DNA of 38,590 bases from Parasitella parasitica (lineage: Eukaryota; Mucoromycota; Mucoromycetes; Mucorales; Mucoraceae). Location: assembly GCA_025201805.1 (NCBI GenBank), contig MU619327.1, positions 94,932-133,521 of the forward strand. Direction: 5' to 3'. The translations under genes and the position numbers were made by a program. Positions within the stretch are counted from its first letter, which is position 1. Each line of letters opens with the position of its first letter. The notes under the pieces are model-generated. The model was not told the origin of the DNA and did not search any database. It worked only from the letters and a program-made list of their open reading frames with translations. This document shows positions 9,625-19,145 of this stretch, one piece after another.

Positions 9625-9978
9625 TTAGTAAGCTTGCATTTGAAGATTTCGCTGCTGCTGTTGTTGCTGTTGCTGCTGTAATTTCTGCAGTTCTTCTGGA
9701 GAACCATAAGCTATGGCTATATTTCCATGATCCGCCGTCTTTTCTGTGTCTACCACTCTTTTGCGCATATTTTTGACATATCGGATGATGAGGTCGCATA
9801 TTATTCCAACCAAAATTAATGTGCCAATGACAGCAGCAATGATAATAATTGTTCTTGTGCTCGAGTTTTTGTCATTTGTGTCATTCGATGTATTTGTAGG
9901 ATCATTGGGTCCTTGCTGTGCAATTACCATTGATACAAGTGACATGAGCAAGGCCACATTTAAAAAGCTTGAGATCAT
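9625..9978 (-). CDS. Small type-I membrane protein, family member B (unknown function)
   Basis: Single exon, 117 residues. The layout matches the protein at 8303-8689: signal peptide ending VIAQQGP, Asn/Thr-rich ectodomain with sequons such as NTSN and NSST, a transmembrane helix at about residues 44-66 (IIIIAAVIGTLILVGIICDL), then the basic YVKNMRKR stop-transfer segment that parallels SIKSMRKR in member A. The tail contains a run of nine glutamines (CAG/CAA repeat at about 9648-9678) near the C terminus. Members A and B face each other on opposite strands about 0.9 kb apart, with convergent 3' ends. Signal peptide, membrane span and juxtamembrane MRKR are directly visible; the role is unknown. 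Confidence 0.8.
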   Translation of the reverse strand: MISSFLNVALLMSLVSMVIAQQGPNDPTNTSNDTNDKNSSTRTIIIIAAVIGTLILVGIICDLIIRYVKNMRKRVVDTEKTADHGNIAIAYGSPEELQKLQQQQQQQQQRNLQMQAY

Positions 9979-10644
9979 TTTCTGATTTACTATTTGAAGG
10001 AATGGAAAGAGTATTGTTTGAGGGTAAAAATTAATAATTAACCTTGTTAATGATGAAGGAAGGGATGAGAGTGATTAAAAGAAAGAAGAGTCTAGCAACA
10101 ACAATAGGGGTATATATATGTCTACGATTTCTAGTGAATATATACATAGTTTTGGATTTCGCGTCATTATCATAATAAAGGAGAGTCAAGTGGTTCATTA
10201 TTGTGTTATTATTAGCTGGCATAATGAATCTGTCATCAAACTATTTACCATTAAAGCAGATTAATGTGCATGACGGCTCATTATTGCTATTTTTGGGACC
10301 CTTATTTCTACACTGTCATGTGTTTTACAAGATAATTCAAAATCGAGTAGCTGCGAAAAAGCTCGATATCTCATTTTATTTAGTGGCATTAAAAACCATC
10401 GTTTCAATCGTAATGTATTGTAACTGGTAAGCTTTTACATTTTATTGCATAACATGTCAAATCTGTACAACCCTTTGATTCCAGCAGTGGCAATGATTTG
10501 GCATTTAATTTAAATGTGCTAAAAAAAGGAGGGAGGTCTAGGTTTTGTAGTAAACTGATCTATATTTGCATACATTGTAACAAATATAGGCTTCATTATC
10601 TCACATAGTACCAAATGCAGATAAGTAGATTGTTATTGCTGATC
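9979..10644. other. Spacer; likely promoter of member B
   Basis: No supported gene. The frame at about 10222-10430 has a random composition and no codon bias. Confidence 0.5.
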
Positions 10645-10934
10645 TTACCCAAGACAACAAATAAGTCCACCACATGCTAGGACAGATGAGCTAGACGACC
10701 CTCTTGCTTCATATCGTCCAGGGTGTTTCTTTAAATCTCTCCACATCCACAGGCCATTTATTACTGCAAGGAGAGTGATTGACAATATAAAGATACCAAT
10801 GGCGAGTAATTTGTTCTTTTCGAACCAACTTTGTCTGTATAATTACGCTCTAGAATCTCTGGTTCTTGACCAGCGCATATTGTACAACAGACAGAAAGCA
10901 ACATGCAGGAGATTAAATACAAGTACCTGGGCAT
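10645..10934 (-). pseudogene. Frameshifted third member (C) of the small membrane-protein family
   Basis: An ATG at 10934 opens a signal peptide (MPRYLYLISCMLLSVCCTIC) followed by AGQEP and a sequon (NYT), as in members A and B. After codon 35 the frame would be lost, but the neighbouring frame continues with SWFEKNKLLAIGIFILSITL (compare SWLQKND plus membrane helix in member A), a Trp/Arg/Lys stop-transfer segment and a short tail with five serines, ending at the TAA at 10645-10647. The total length of 290 nt is one short of a multiple of three, so a single missing base near 10828-10832 explains the break. It is either a recent pseudogene or an assembly error. No splice pair restores the frame. 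Confidence 0.65.
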
Positions 10935-11656
10935 ATCATTATTAGTTTGGGTTTATGGTATCAAATAATGGTTTAAATGAAATAAGTGCTTAACTTTCGT
11001 TAATAAAGGAAAAAGATAAAGCCAAATTTTCAACAGTTTAATTATATGTGCTCGATGCTCAATGATCTATTTCATACTTTTGGTTTGATTAGAATGGGCC
11101 AATATCATTAGTAGTCAAGTATGGCGACTCAATTGTATACCTTTGTTTCGTAAGTTAAAAGGCAAGTGAAATAGGTATCAATAGAGCTAATATAGTCGCA
11201 TACTGTATCTCGAGATTACTTCTTTTAATTACTTGTTAGAACTCTTGGTCTCAAGGGATGGCTCCATTATCTTGCATTGTTTGACAAATGTCAGTAGTGT
11301 GTCTGCTTCCATTTCAATTATCAATTGTTTCTGAAAGTAAAACACTAAATGTGTGACCAAGTGCGCGTCTAACATAATCTCTGATTACAATAGCTTACGA
11401 AGAGATTTTAGTCTTTTGAAACTATAGGATTTTAACATGGTTGCAGATCCTTTTTGAATCATGTCCATAGCAGCGGATTTCAAGAGATATATACTCTCTA
11501 GAAACTACCAAAATACGTCATCAGGACCTCTTACAACTTCTTTGACGGCCGCGCGTTCGAAGGGCTTACAGAGTCACTTAAAAAGTTACATTTATATTCG
11601 TAATGTACAAACGCGAAGTGCAGGACAACCATTTTTACAACTCGATAGTATAAACC
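10935..11656. other. Spacer; promoter region of the proteasome gene
   Basis: No supported gene. The open frame at 11461-11679 overlaps the PRE5 start in another frame and lacks any family signature; it is treated as chance or 5' leader. Confidence 0.5.
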
Positions 11657-12909
11657 ATGGTAAAACAAAAAAGCAGTAGAAAATTTCATTTGGTTTGTAG
11701 ATACTCAATCGTTCCTTCTAGTTTAGAAACCAATACGATAATGATGTCTCGACCTGGTCTCCCCAAGGTCGTATTCATCAAGTTGAATATGCTGTAGAAG
11801 CGGTAAAGCAAGGTTCGGCCGCTATTGGGTTGAGAAGCGATAAATTTGCAGTTTTACTCGCTCTCAAGGTTGGTTTTACAACGTGGCGATTCACCTCAAA
11901 TAACTGATGAAACATGTTTATATAATTCCCAATCTTGTAGCGTTCATCTGGCGAGTTAGCCTCTTACCAAAAGAAACTAATTAAAATCGATGACCATATG
12001 GGTATTGGTATTGCAGGTTTGACCTCTGATGCTCGTGTTTTAAGGTAAAATGCACCGATTTTGCCCAGTTGATGCAGTATCTGATCAAAGGACAATTTTC
12101 TCAATAGTAACTTTATGCGTTCAGAAGCAATGAAGTCAAAGATGTTGTATGATAGACCATTGCCTACACAAAGAATTGTCAATGCCATTGCCGACAGTAA
12201 GAGGATCAGTTTATATACAAATTTACATTTGTTTTTTTGACATTTGCTTGAATGAACATTGTATAGAGGCACAAGTAAATACTCAACAATATGGACGTCG
12301 ACCTTATGGTGTTGGTCTTCTTGTTATTGGTTACGACGTAAATATCCAACAACAGAGGAATATGTGGACTGAAGGATTCGTGGACTAAAATATTGTGAAT
12401 TAGGAAACTGGACCTCATCTTTTTGAGTGCTCTCCTTCTGGAACTAGCTTTGAATATTATGCTATGTCTATTGGTGCTAGATCCCAATCAGCCAAGACAT
12501 ATCTTGAAAGATACCGCGAGGATTTCACTAATGGTAAAATGACTCGATGATAATGATCGTGAGTACTCATAGCGCAATGCTAATTTCATTCGTATAAATA
12601 GCTTCTTTGGAAGAGCTTGTTCGTCATGGCCTTCAAGCACTTCGTGATACATTGCAGCAAGACAAAGATCTTAATATCAACAACACATCTCTCGGCATTG
12701 TAGGTGACGGTCATCCATTTGAAATTGTTGAAGGTGAAGCACTGCAAAAATATTTGGATTTACTCGGCGAAGATACGGGCAGAACCAGAGCTCCTGGTCC
12801 TGGTGGAGCTCCTGCTAATACTGGTGCAGAAAATAACGAGTCTGAACCCTCTGAACCTGCTGCTGCTGTCTTGTTTGAAGCAGCAGATCCAATGGATACT
12901 GACAATTAA
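11657..12909 (+). CDS. PRE5: 20S proteasome subunit alpha-6 (PSMA1/Pre5)
   Basis: Seven coding exons: 11657-11659, 11722-11868, 11941-12044, 12108-12196, 12267-12337, 12404-12533 and 12602-12909. They give 283 residues over GT-AG introns of 62-72 nt. The first coding exon is the ATG alone; exon 2 starts directly with [20 protein letters not shown], the N terminus of this subunit, so no other start fits. The proteasome alpha signature ([12 protein letters not shown]) and the later segments [11 protein letters not shown] and [16 protein letters not shown] agree with PSMA1. The alpha subunit is non-catalytic and forms part of the gated outer ring of the core particle. The C terminus is acidic and Ala/Pro/Gly-rich, about 20 residues longer than the human protein. 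Confidence 0.96.
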
Positions 12910-13142
12910 AATGATAAAATAATAAATGACAACAAAAAAAAACATTGTAAGACATCAGGCAGCACATTTTTGATAGAATGTAAAACGTTTTGAATATGCT
13001 TCACTCATACATTTTGTAAATTTGTTGGCTATTTAATAAAATAGGCAATCATTGTAACGTTATGTTTGTTCCCGAATCATTTTAATAAAGTTGAGTATCT
13101 TGACCGTTGTAGGATAAGAAATCACGAGGATATTGGCCAGGA

Positions 13143-13415
13143 TCATCCCAAGATTGCCATCCGTTTGCTCCTTAGCAAAGTTACTTTTCGATTGATTTTC
13201 CGAACGACAGCAAGCAAACATATCTCACCAAACCATCTCCTAAAATCCAATTCTAGATCAGGTTGAATGTAACGGCTTCCCAGGTACATAGCCTTATGTG
13301 AAACGGTCATGATTGGATCTGGCTTGCCTATTTTTGTAATACTTGTAAACTTGTTTGAATCTTTATAATTTACGCCGCTGATGCCTGCTCTGCTTACTCC
13401 GGGAAGTTCTGGGTC
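13143..13415 (-). pseudogene. Unassigned coding-like fragment
   Basis: Between stops at 13416-13418 and 13143-13145 a minus-strand frame of 90 codons has a protein-like composition (for example KIGKPDPIMTVSHKAMYLG, and QPDLELDFRRWFGE further on, then a basic VVRKINRKVTLLRSKR end). It has no ATG at its start, and neighbouring sequence to the right keeps coding character only in another frame. It looks like a gene relic, perhaps from a transposable element, or an internal exon of an unrecognised gene. I cannot name a family. Confidence 0.4.
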
Positions 13416-13475
13416 TTAATTATCTGTACTTCTTGGCAGGACCCGTTCCTTAAACTGAGCCTCTTTTGGAATTGT

Positions 13476-13483
13476 TATAAAGA
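13476..13483 (+). promoter_or_regulatory. TATA box of the microprotein gene
   Basis: TATAAAGA lies 58 bp before the ATG at 13541, followed by a CT-rich stretch as at fungal transcription starts. The distance matches that of other TATA boxes in this window. Confidence 0.55.
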
Positions 13484-13540
13484 GAGGGCCCTCATTTTAC
13501 GCCTCTTACTGATTCCTCTTCTATCTCAACAAATTAGTTT

Positions 13541-13693
13541 ATGCCTGATACAACTATGCAGTCTTTCAACTCAATTATTTCCATAGTGAATTCAAATGGG
13601 TCCTCCTTCTGTCCAAACTGTGGTATAGATGTTACAATATTCTCTCATGAAGATGACTGTCCCTGTGTTCGCCATATACCAAACAAGAAATAA
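13541..13693 (+). CDS. 50-residue Cys-rich (zinc-ribbon-like) microprotein
   Basis: Single small frame from ATG to TAA, 50 residues, not recognised. The first 20 residues are Ser/Asn/Ile-rich. Then follow FCPNCG (C24, C27), a histidine (H36) and the pair C40-P-C42, a spacing that could hold one zinc ion in the manner of a zinc ribbon or knuckle. The C terminus is basic (RHIPNKK). Support for expression is indirect: a TATA box 58 bp upstream, a pyrimidine-rich leader, and no overlap with other genes. It could instead be a remnant of a larger zinc-ribbon protein. Confidence 0.45.
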   Translation: MPDTTMQSFNSIISIVNSNGSSFCPNCGIDVTIFSHEDDCPCVRHIPNKK

Positions 13694-14702
13694 CTTGACT
13701 TATTTATACCTTTGTAAATACGATAATTCTGTGCATATCCGATCCCATTTACTTGTATCAAATCACCCATATTATATATATAGACATTATACACTCAATT
13801 CAATAAACATCCTTCTCATCATCCTTATTCATTTTTATCTTTAATATTTGCTCAAGCCATCTGCTTAATTTGGAAGGTCTGGCATTTTTTCCCTGACATC
13901 TGGAGATAGCCTTACTGTTTTATGAAAAACCAATATAAATCACGTATGAAACTTGATAACAATCATTTATATATCAACACATGCAGAGCATTTGGAGACA
14001 TAACAATAAAATCTGCGGTGACTCATGGGACGTCTAGGTTTGGGTTTCCATATGGATAATACTCATCAAACTTTATATCTCACATTGATCATTTAATTTA
14101 ATTAATTACTTATTTTAATCAATGCATGTGCGTAGATTCTTATCAATAGTAAAATTCGTTTGATTGGATAAATGGCATATATGTAGACGATGCTTATTGA
14201 GGGGAAGTGGCAAGATATCAAAAGAGTTAGATATTGTATATCATCTACCTATGATTTGGTTCTCTTGCAGGATCTATTTTCTAACGATGGTAATATGTAG
14301 ACACTCGCTTTGAAGGCACAAGCCATCCAATATCAGAGGAGAAAAAGCTATGACCCAGAAATAGATATCTAGGCTAGGAAGCTCAACCGCTGTTCATTTA
14401 ATCGCTGTATATGCAATTAGCTGTTTGTATCACCACATTGCGCAATGATAGTCAGTACATTGACACAAATATGAATTTAGCATGCCGTGAATAAAATCAT
14501 GCAATATTGTTTATGAATGCAGTGACAAGCAGGTGTCACACATCCGATAATAGACGTGTATCAGCCAGTGCGAGTGTATTATTTATGAGGCTGCCTCTGA
14601 TATCATTTCGACGTATTTAGCTCTATTCTGGCATTATCTGGAGCTTACAATATTAACATCAAGGTTTGAGGCGTTTTTCCAAACAGAGCTAATACCTGCA
14701 CA
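13694..14702. other. Spacer; far promoter of pyruvate decarboxylase
   Basis: AT-rich, no supported gene on either strand. Confidence 0.5.
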
Positions 14703-14710
14703 TTATAAAG
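14703..14710 (+). promoter_or_regulatory. TATA box of pyruvate decarboxylase
   Basis: TTATAAAG, 63 bp before the ATG at 14773. Between them is a T-rich leader ending in T10CAG just before the start. Confidence 0.6.
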
Positions 14711-14772
14711 AGTGATTCACTTTTTTATCACATTTCCTCTTTGTTTCTTTACGCAACTTTTTTTTTTCAGCA

Positions 14773-16540
14773 ATGCCTTCCATTTCAATCGGTAACTATC
14801 TGATCAACCGTCTCAAGGAAATCAATATTGATACCATTTTCGGTGTCCCTGGTGATTATAATATGGTGAGTAGGAACAAAAGCCTTTATCCTGCAACAAC
14901 TTTTTTTTTACCTAATAATTCATACGTGTTATATAAAGCCTTTTCTTGACCTCATTGAGGATGACAAGGAGCTTACTTGGGGGAATAATGCCAACGAACT
15001 AAACGCTGCATACGCGGCTGATGGATATGCTCGTATTCGTGGTGCCGGTGCTGTTGTTACCACATTTGGTGTGGGCGAACTTTCTGCTATAAATGGCATT
15101 GCCGGCTCGTACTCTGAAATGCTCCCAGTAATCCACATTGTGGGAACTCCTGTCACCTTATCTCAGAATAAAAAGGCTATTCTACATCATTCTCTCGGTA
15201 ATGGTGATTTTCAAGCATTCACAAAAATGTCTGCTCATGTTACAGTCGCCTCTTGCCACTTGACAGCCGAAAGAGCGCTTGAAGAGATTGACTATGTTAT
15301 TAAAACAGCCTATTTGTCCAAAAAACCCGGCTATATAGCTCTTCCTTTGGATTTGGTCAAGAAAGAAGTGGATGTTCCTGATAATCTGCTCACATCTCTG
15401 GACTTGAGCCATCCTGCCAATAATAAGGAAGTCCAAGAAATTGTTCTGGAACAAATCCTGAAACTTATCGAAAACTCCAAGAAACCTGCCATCGTTATTG
15501 ATGGTTGTGTTCTTCGTCAGCATGTTGAAAAGGAAGCAAACGAGTTTGTTAAGCGCTCTGGATTTCCCACTTTCACAGCTCCAATGGGCAAGGGCGCCAT
15601 CGATGAAAGTTTGCATAATTTTCGTGGCTGCTATAGCGGTAACGTTACACTGGAAGGCATCACAAGAGAGATTGAAGAGGCAGATTTATTAATCGAGCTT
15701 GGCACTATCAAGTCTGATTTCAATACCGGCAATTTCTCATACGGCTTGGAGAAAAAGAAGACCATTTCTCTGCATAGCTTCGGTACCATTATTTATCACG
15801 CAGAGTATCCAGGTGTGGGCATGGTGGAGCTGTTACCGCTTTTAATTAGTAGTTTGCCCAAGGTTCCTCTTCAATTAGGTTTCGGCGAACGAGTCAAACC
15901 TGCTTCAATTGACAAGAGTACCGACGAAATCACTCACAATTATCTTTGGAATAAGGTTCCCGAATATATCAAGCCTGGTAGCATTGTTGTCTCTGAAACA
16001 GGTACATCAGAATTTGGCGTGTTTAATATGGATGGTTCAAAAGACACCAAATTCATCAGTCAAATCCTCTGGGGCTCCATTGGTTACTCTGTTGGTGCTG
16101 CTTTAGGTGCTGCCATGGCTGACCGCCAGAGAAGAGTATTCTTATTTGTCGGCGACGGTAGCTATCAGCTAACTTGCCAAGAAGTATCTGTTATGATCCG
16201 CCATGGATTGACGCCAGTTATTTTGCTGCTGAATAACGATGGCTATCTGATTGAAAAATTGATCCATGGTCCGAACAGGGCTTACAACAACTACCAAATG
16301 TGGGAATATTCGAAGAGCCTTGAGTTCTTTGGTGGACATTTGGAGCACAATAAATCCAATGGAAAGAATCCCTCTCCAATTGGTCTCGAAACCAGAGTTA
16401 GCAATCGCAAGGAGTTTGAGGAGGTTATGGCTAAGGTCTCTGAACAGCCTGAAAAGATCCATTTTATTGAAGTTATAATGCCTCAATTTGATGCACCTCG
16501 TGAACTTGCTCTGTTGACAGCAACCTCAGAAAACCGCTAA
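14773..16540 (+). CDS. PDC1: Pyruvate decarboxylase
   Basis: Two exons (14773-14865 and 14939-16540, 73-nt intron) give 564 residues, the normal size. It converts pyruvate to acetaldehyde and CO2 in the cytosol using thiamine diphosphate and Mg2+, the first step of alcoholic fermentation. Key residues fall where expected: E51 in NNANELNAAY (cofactor activation), H114-H115 in ILHHSLGNGD (active site), the ThDP motif GDGSYQ at 436-441 extending to NND near residue 464, and E470 in YLIEKLIHG (the yeast E477 equivalent). The intron falls right after GVPGDYNM. There is no signal or targeting sequence. It is convergent with the Old Yellow Enzyme gene, with a 930-bp AT-rich gap between the 3' ends. 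Confidence 0.97.
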
Positions 16541-17470
16541 AAGCTTAGTAATAACAATTTCTAGGATAGTATATTAATGCGACATTGAACTTTAGTACGA
16601 TAATGTATGAATAAAAGCTGCTAAACTCTGAATGCTAGTTTACAAACAAAACTGCCACTGATTACAAAAGTCCATCAGGAACATTCAACGATTAAAATAA
16701 AGTTTGTTGTTTTTGATGAAAATGAAAAGAATTTTGGTAAAAACTGAAATGTTGAATAACTAAAAGAAAGTGTTTGATGAACAAGCCTCATGTATTAATT
16801 AATAGCAAAATTGAAATTATTTCAAGCTTTTCTTTTTAATTTATTTATCGAGGGATACAAAAGACGGGGTTGCCAAAGCTTTTCATAAATTGGGGTTGAC
16901 AAATTGCTATTTTTGGGATAAACATTGGCCTTTTGGAGTTGAAACTAATTTTTTTAATTCATCAATTACTAATACCAGTATAATCAGCTACAAATACAGT
17001 GAATTTGGCAGCTTCAAATGCGTTTTTCATTGAGATAACAAGAATTTGGTATGTTTTTGCATCCAAAAGTTGATGATCAAAAGGTGATCAAAGCTTCAAG
17101 TGGATGTTTTTTATTTCTCCATTCAAAATTTATATATTCTACTGCAGTAAAATGGAAAAGATAGCTACAATGTAGAGTTATCAAACGGGTGCAAAAAAAA
17201 TTAATGAGTGAGATATTAGGCAACAAAGTTCGGACTTATTCAAACCCATGATAATGAGAAATCGACATGAAATATTAACAAATAGCAGAAATAGTTAATT
17301 TTACTTTTATAATTATCATGCTTAAAATTAAAGAGCTCATTGAACTGAGTGCGGAACAATGAAGTTCAGAAAAACATATTTATTTAAAATGCAAATAATG
17401 AAGAAAGACAAGTAATGAAGAAAGAGGGAAAAAATTTATAGTGGTTGATTGAGTGGTTCTTCTAGATAAT
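16541..17470. other. AT-rich convergent intergenic region
   Basis: This gap holds the 3' untranslated and terminator regions of two convergent genes. It is very AT-rich with no reading frame of interest. Confidence 0.6.
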
Positions 17471-18562
17471 TTATTCCTTCTTGTATGAAGGATAATCGAT
17501 GTAACCACTAGCCTCATTGGTGTAGAATGTGTTACGATCATACTTGTTCAAAGGCCAGCCATTACGAAGTCTTTCAACTAAATCAGGGTTAGAAATGAAA
17601 AGACGACCAAAGCCGATAATATTGCCCGTCTTTTCGGCGACATCAAAAGCAGCCTGAGTATTGTAAGTGTAACCGCCAGCAGAGATAAAGGGGCCCTTCC
17701 AAATCTTACGGAAAGGATCAAGAGTGTCAGCTTGTTTTTCATCGTATGAATCAGCTTGGAAGTCAGCGCGAGGTTCAATGAAATGAATGTAAGCTAAATC
17801 ACTATGCTTATCTTGAAGAGCTTGAGTGATATAACCCCAGGTCTCATAAGGCTTAGCATCTTCCATATCTTGGAAACCAGACCAAGGAGAGAAGCGAATA
17901 GCAGTACGCTTGGCACCGACAGCATCTACAACGGCATCCACAACTTCACGGGCAAAGCGAGTACGGTTTTCAGCAGTACCACCATAGATATCGGTACGGT
18001 TATTGGAAGAAGTGTTGAGGAACTGGTCAAGCAAATAACCGTTAGCAGAGTGAATTTCGACGCCATCAAAACCAGCTTCAATGGCATTCAACGCAGCTTG
18101 ACGATACTGTTGGACAATTTCCTTGATTTCAGGAATGGTGAGAGCTCTGGGCTTCTCTTGAGGAAGGCCGAGAAGATTGACACCCTTAATTGGAATATCA
18201 GAAGCACTAACGGGTTGCTCACCAATATGAGCAGCCATAGCAGCACGGCCAATGTGCCAGAGCTGCAAGAAAATGACACCGCCCTTGGCATGAACTCTCT
18301 CAGTTACCTTCTTCCAGCCATCAATTTGTTCTTGATTGTAAATACCAGGAGCACGGGGATAAGAGCCGGCCTTATGAGTAATAAAAGTAGCTTCAGTGAT
18401 CAAGAGGCCACCATCGGTAGCACGTTGATCGTAATATTCAGCTTGAAGATCAGTTGGGACAGCTGTCTCTGATGCTCGGAATCTAGTCAATGGAACAAGA
18501 GCAATGCGGTGCTTAAGTTCATGGCGGCCTAAGCGCATGGGAGTAAAGAGTGCAGTGTTCAT
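17471..18562 (-). CDS. OYE: Old Yellow Enzyme (NADPH dehydrogenase, FMN ene-reductase)
   Basis: Intronless, 363 residues. FMN-dependent TIM-barrel enzyme that reduces the C=C bond of alpha,beta-unsaturated carbonyls with NADPH. Visible landmarks: T26 in PLTRFRAS (flavin tuning), QLWHIGR near 100-106, the substrate-binding pair H171 and N174 in VEIHSANGYLLDQF with the proton donor Y176, and SAGGYT and GFGRLFISNPDL near the C terminus (FMN phosphate site). Codon use is strongly biased to C-ending codons, like that of the uL4 gene, which suggests high or inducible expression. A TATA box lies 55-62 bp upstream. There is no targeting sequence. Confidence 0.96.
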   Translation of the reverse strand: MNTALFTPMRLGRHELKHRIALVPLTRFRASETAVPTDLQAEYYDQRATDGGLLITEATFITHKAGSYPRAPGIYNQEQIDGWKKVTERVHAKGGVIFLQLWHIGRAAMAAHIGEQPVSASDIPIKGVNLLGLPQEKPRALTIPEIKEIVQQYRQAALNAIEAGFDGVEIHSANGYLLDQFLNTSSNNRTDIYGGTAENRTRFAREVVDAVVDAVGAKRTAIRFSPWSGFQDMEDAKPYETWGYITQALQDKHSDLAYIHFIEPRADFQADSYDEKQADTLDPFRKIWKGPFISAGGYTYNTQAAFDVAEKTGNIIGFGRLFISNPDLVERLRNGWPLNKYDRNTFYTNEASGYIDYPSYKKE

Positions 18563-18616
18563 GATTTATATTGATAATGTAAAGATATGGGAGATAATCT
18601 GTCAAATTTATGCTGA

Positions 18617-18624
18617 TATTTATA
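18617..18624 (-). promoter_or_regulatory. TATA box of the Old Yellow Enzyme gene
   Basis: On the minus strand this reads TATAAATA, starting 62 bp before the ATG at 18562. Confidence 0.6.
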
Positions 18625-19145
18625 CTCAAATCTGATATTCAATTGTGCACTGATAAAGTCAATCTTGAAAACTTTGAATCAGGTGTTCAAAATAGCCAAT
18701 GAAAATCTTTCTATTGCAAACAAAGAATGAAATGTTTTAAACATTGTCGCATACTAAATGATTTACCGATGATTGATCAGTCAGCATTTTATCAGAGCAA
18801 GAACAAAATGAAATGATAAAATGCAAGCTTTGACTCAATTCTGTGATTTCGAAAAGTGTACTAAGGTAAAATGGAGCATATAGGCTGGATTTTCTTGAGT
18901 CAAAGTAGGCGAAAAGATGTCAAAAGATGAATTTAAGAAAATCAAGTATCTTTGCAGAATTCTTTTTTCCTTCACTTTCTTCAGAATAAATTACTAAGCA
19001 GAGCATCTTATATTGCCTAATACAGTAATAGGCGTTTTGACATATTGCACTTGTCAGAATGTCAAATTGTACTTACATAATAATCTTCGTTGCAAGACCT
19101 TTATGCGTATGTGTACACACGCTTTTATTGATATTAATACTCAAT
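18625..19145. other. Spacer; upstream region of OYE and 3' region of TMX2
   Basis: AT-rich with several TCAAA/TTTGA motifs; no supported gene. Confidence 0.5.

Noticed and set aside
10203-10430. 75-codon plus-strand hydrophobic frame
   Set aside because: Likely chance: no conserved motif, and it lies in the upstream region of family member B.
11461-11679. 72-codon frame overlapping the proteasome start
   Set aside because: Overlaps the ATG of PRE5 in another frame; no family match; probably 5' leader.
17804-18472. 222-codon plus-strand frame
   Set aside because: Antisense shadow of the Old Yellow Enzyme gene, caused by its strong codon bias.
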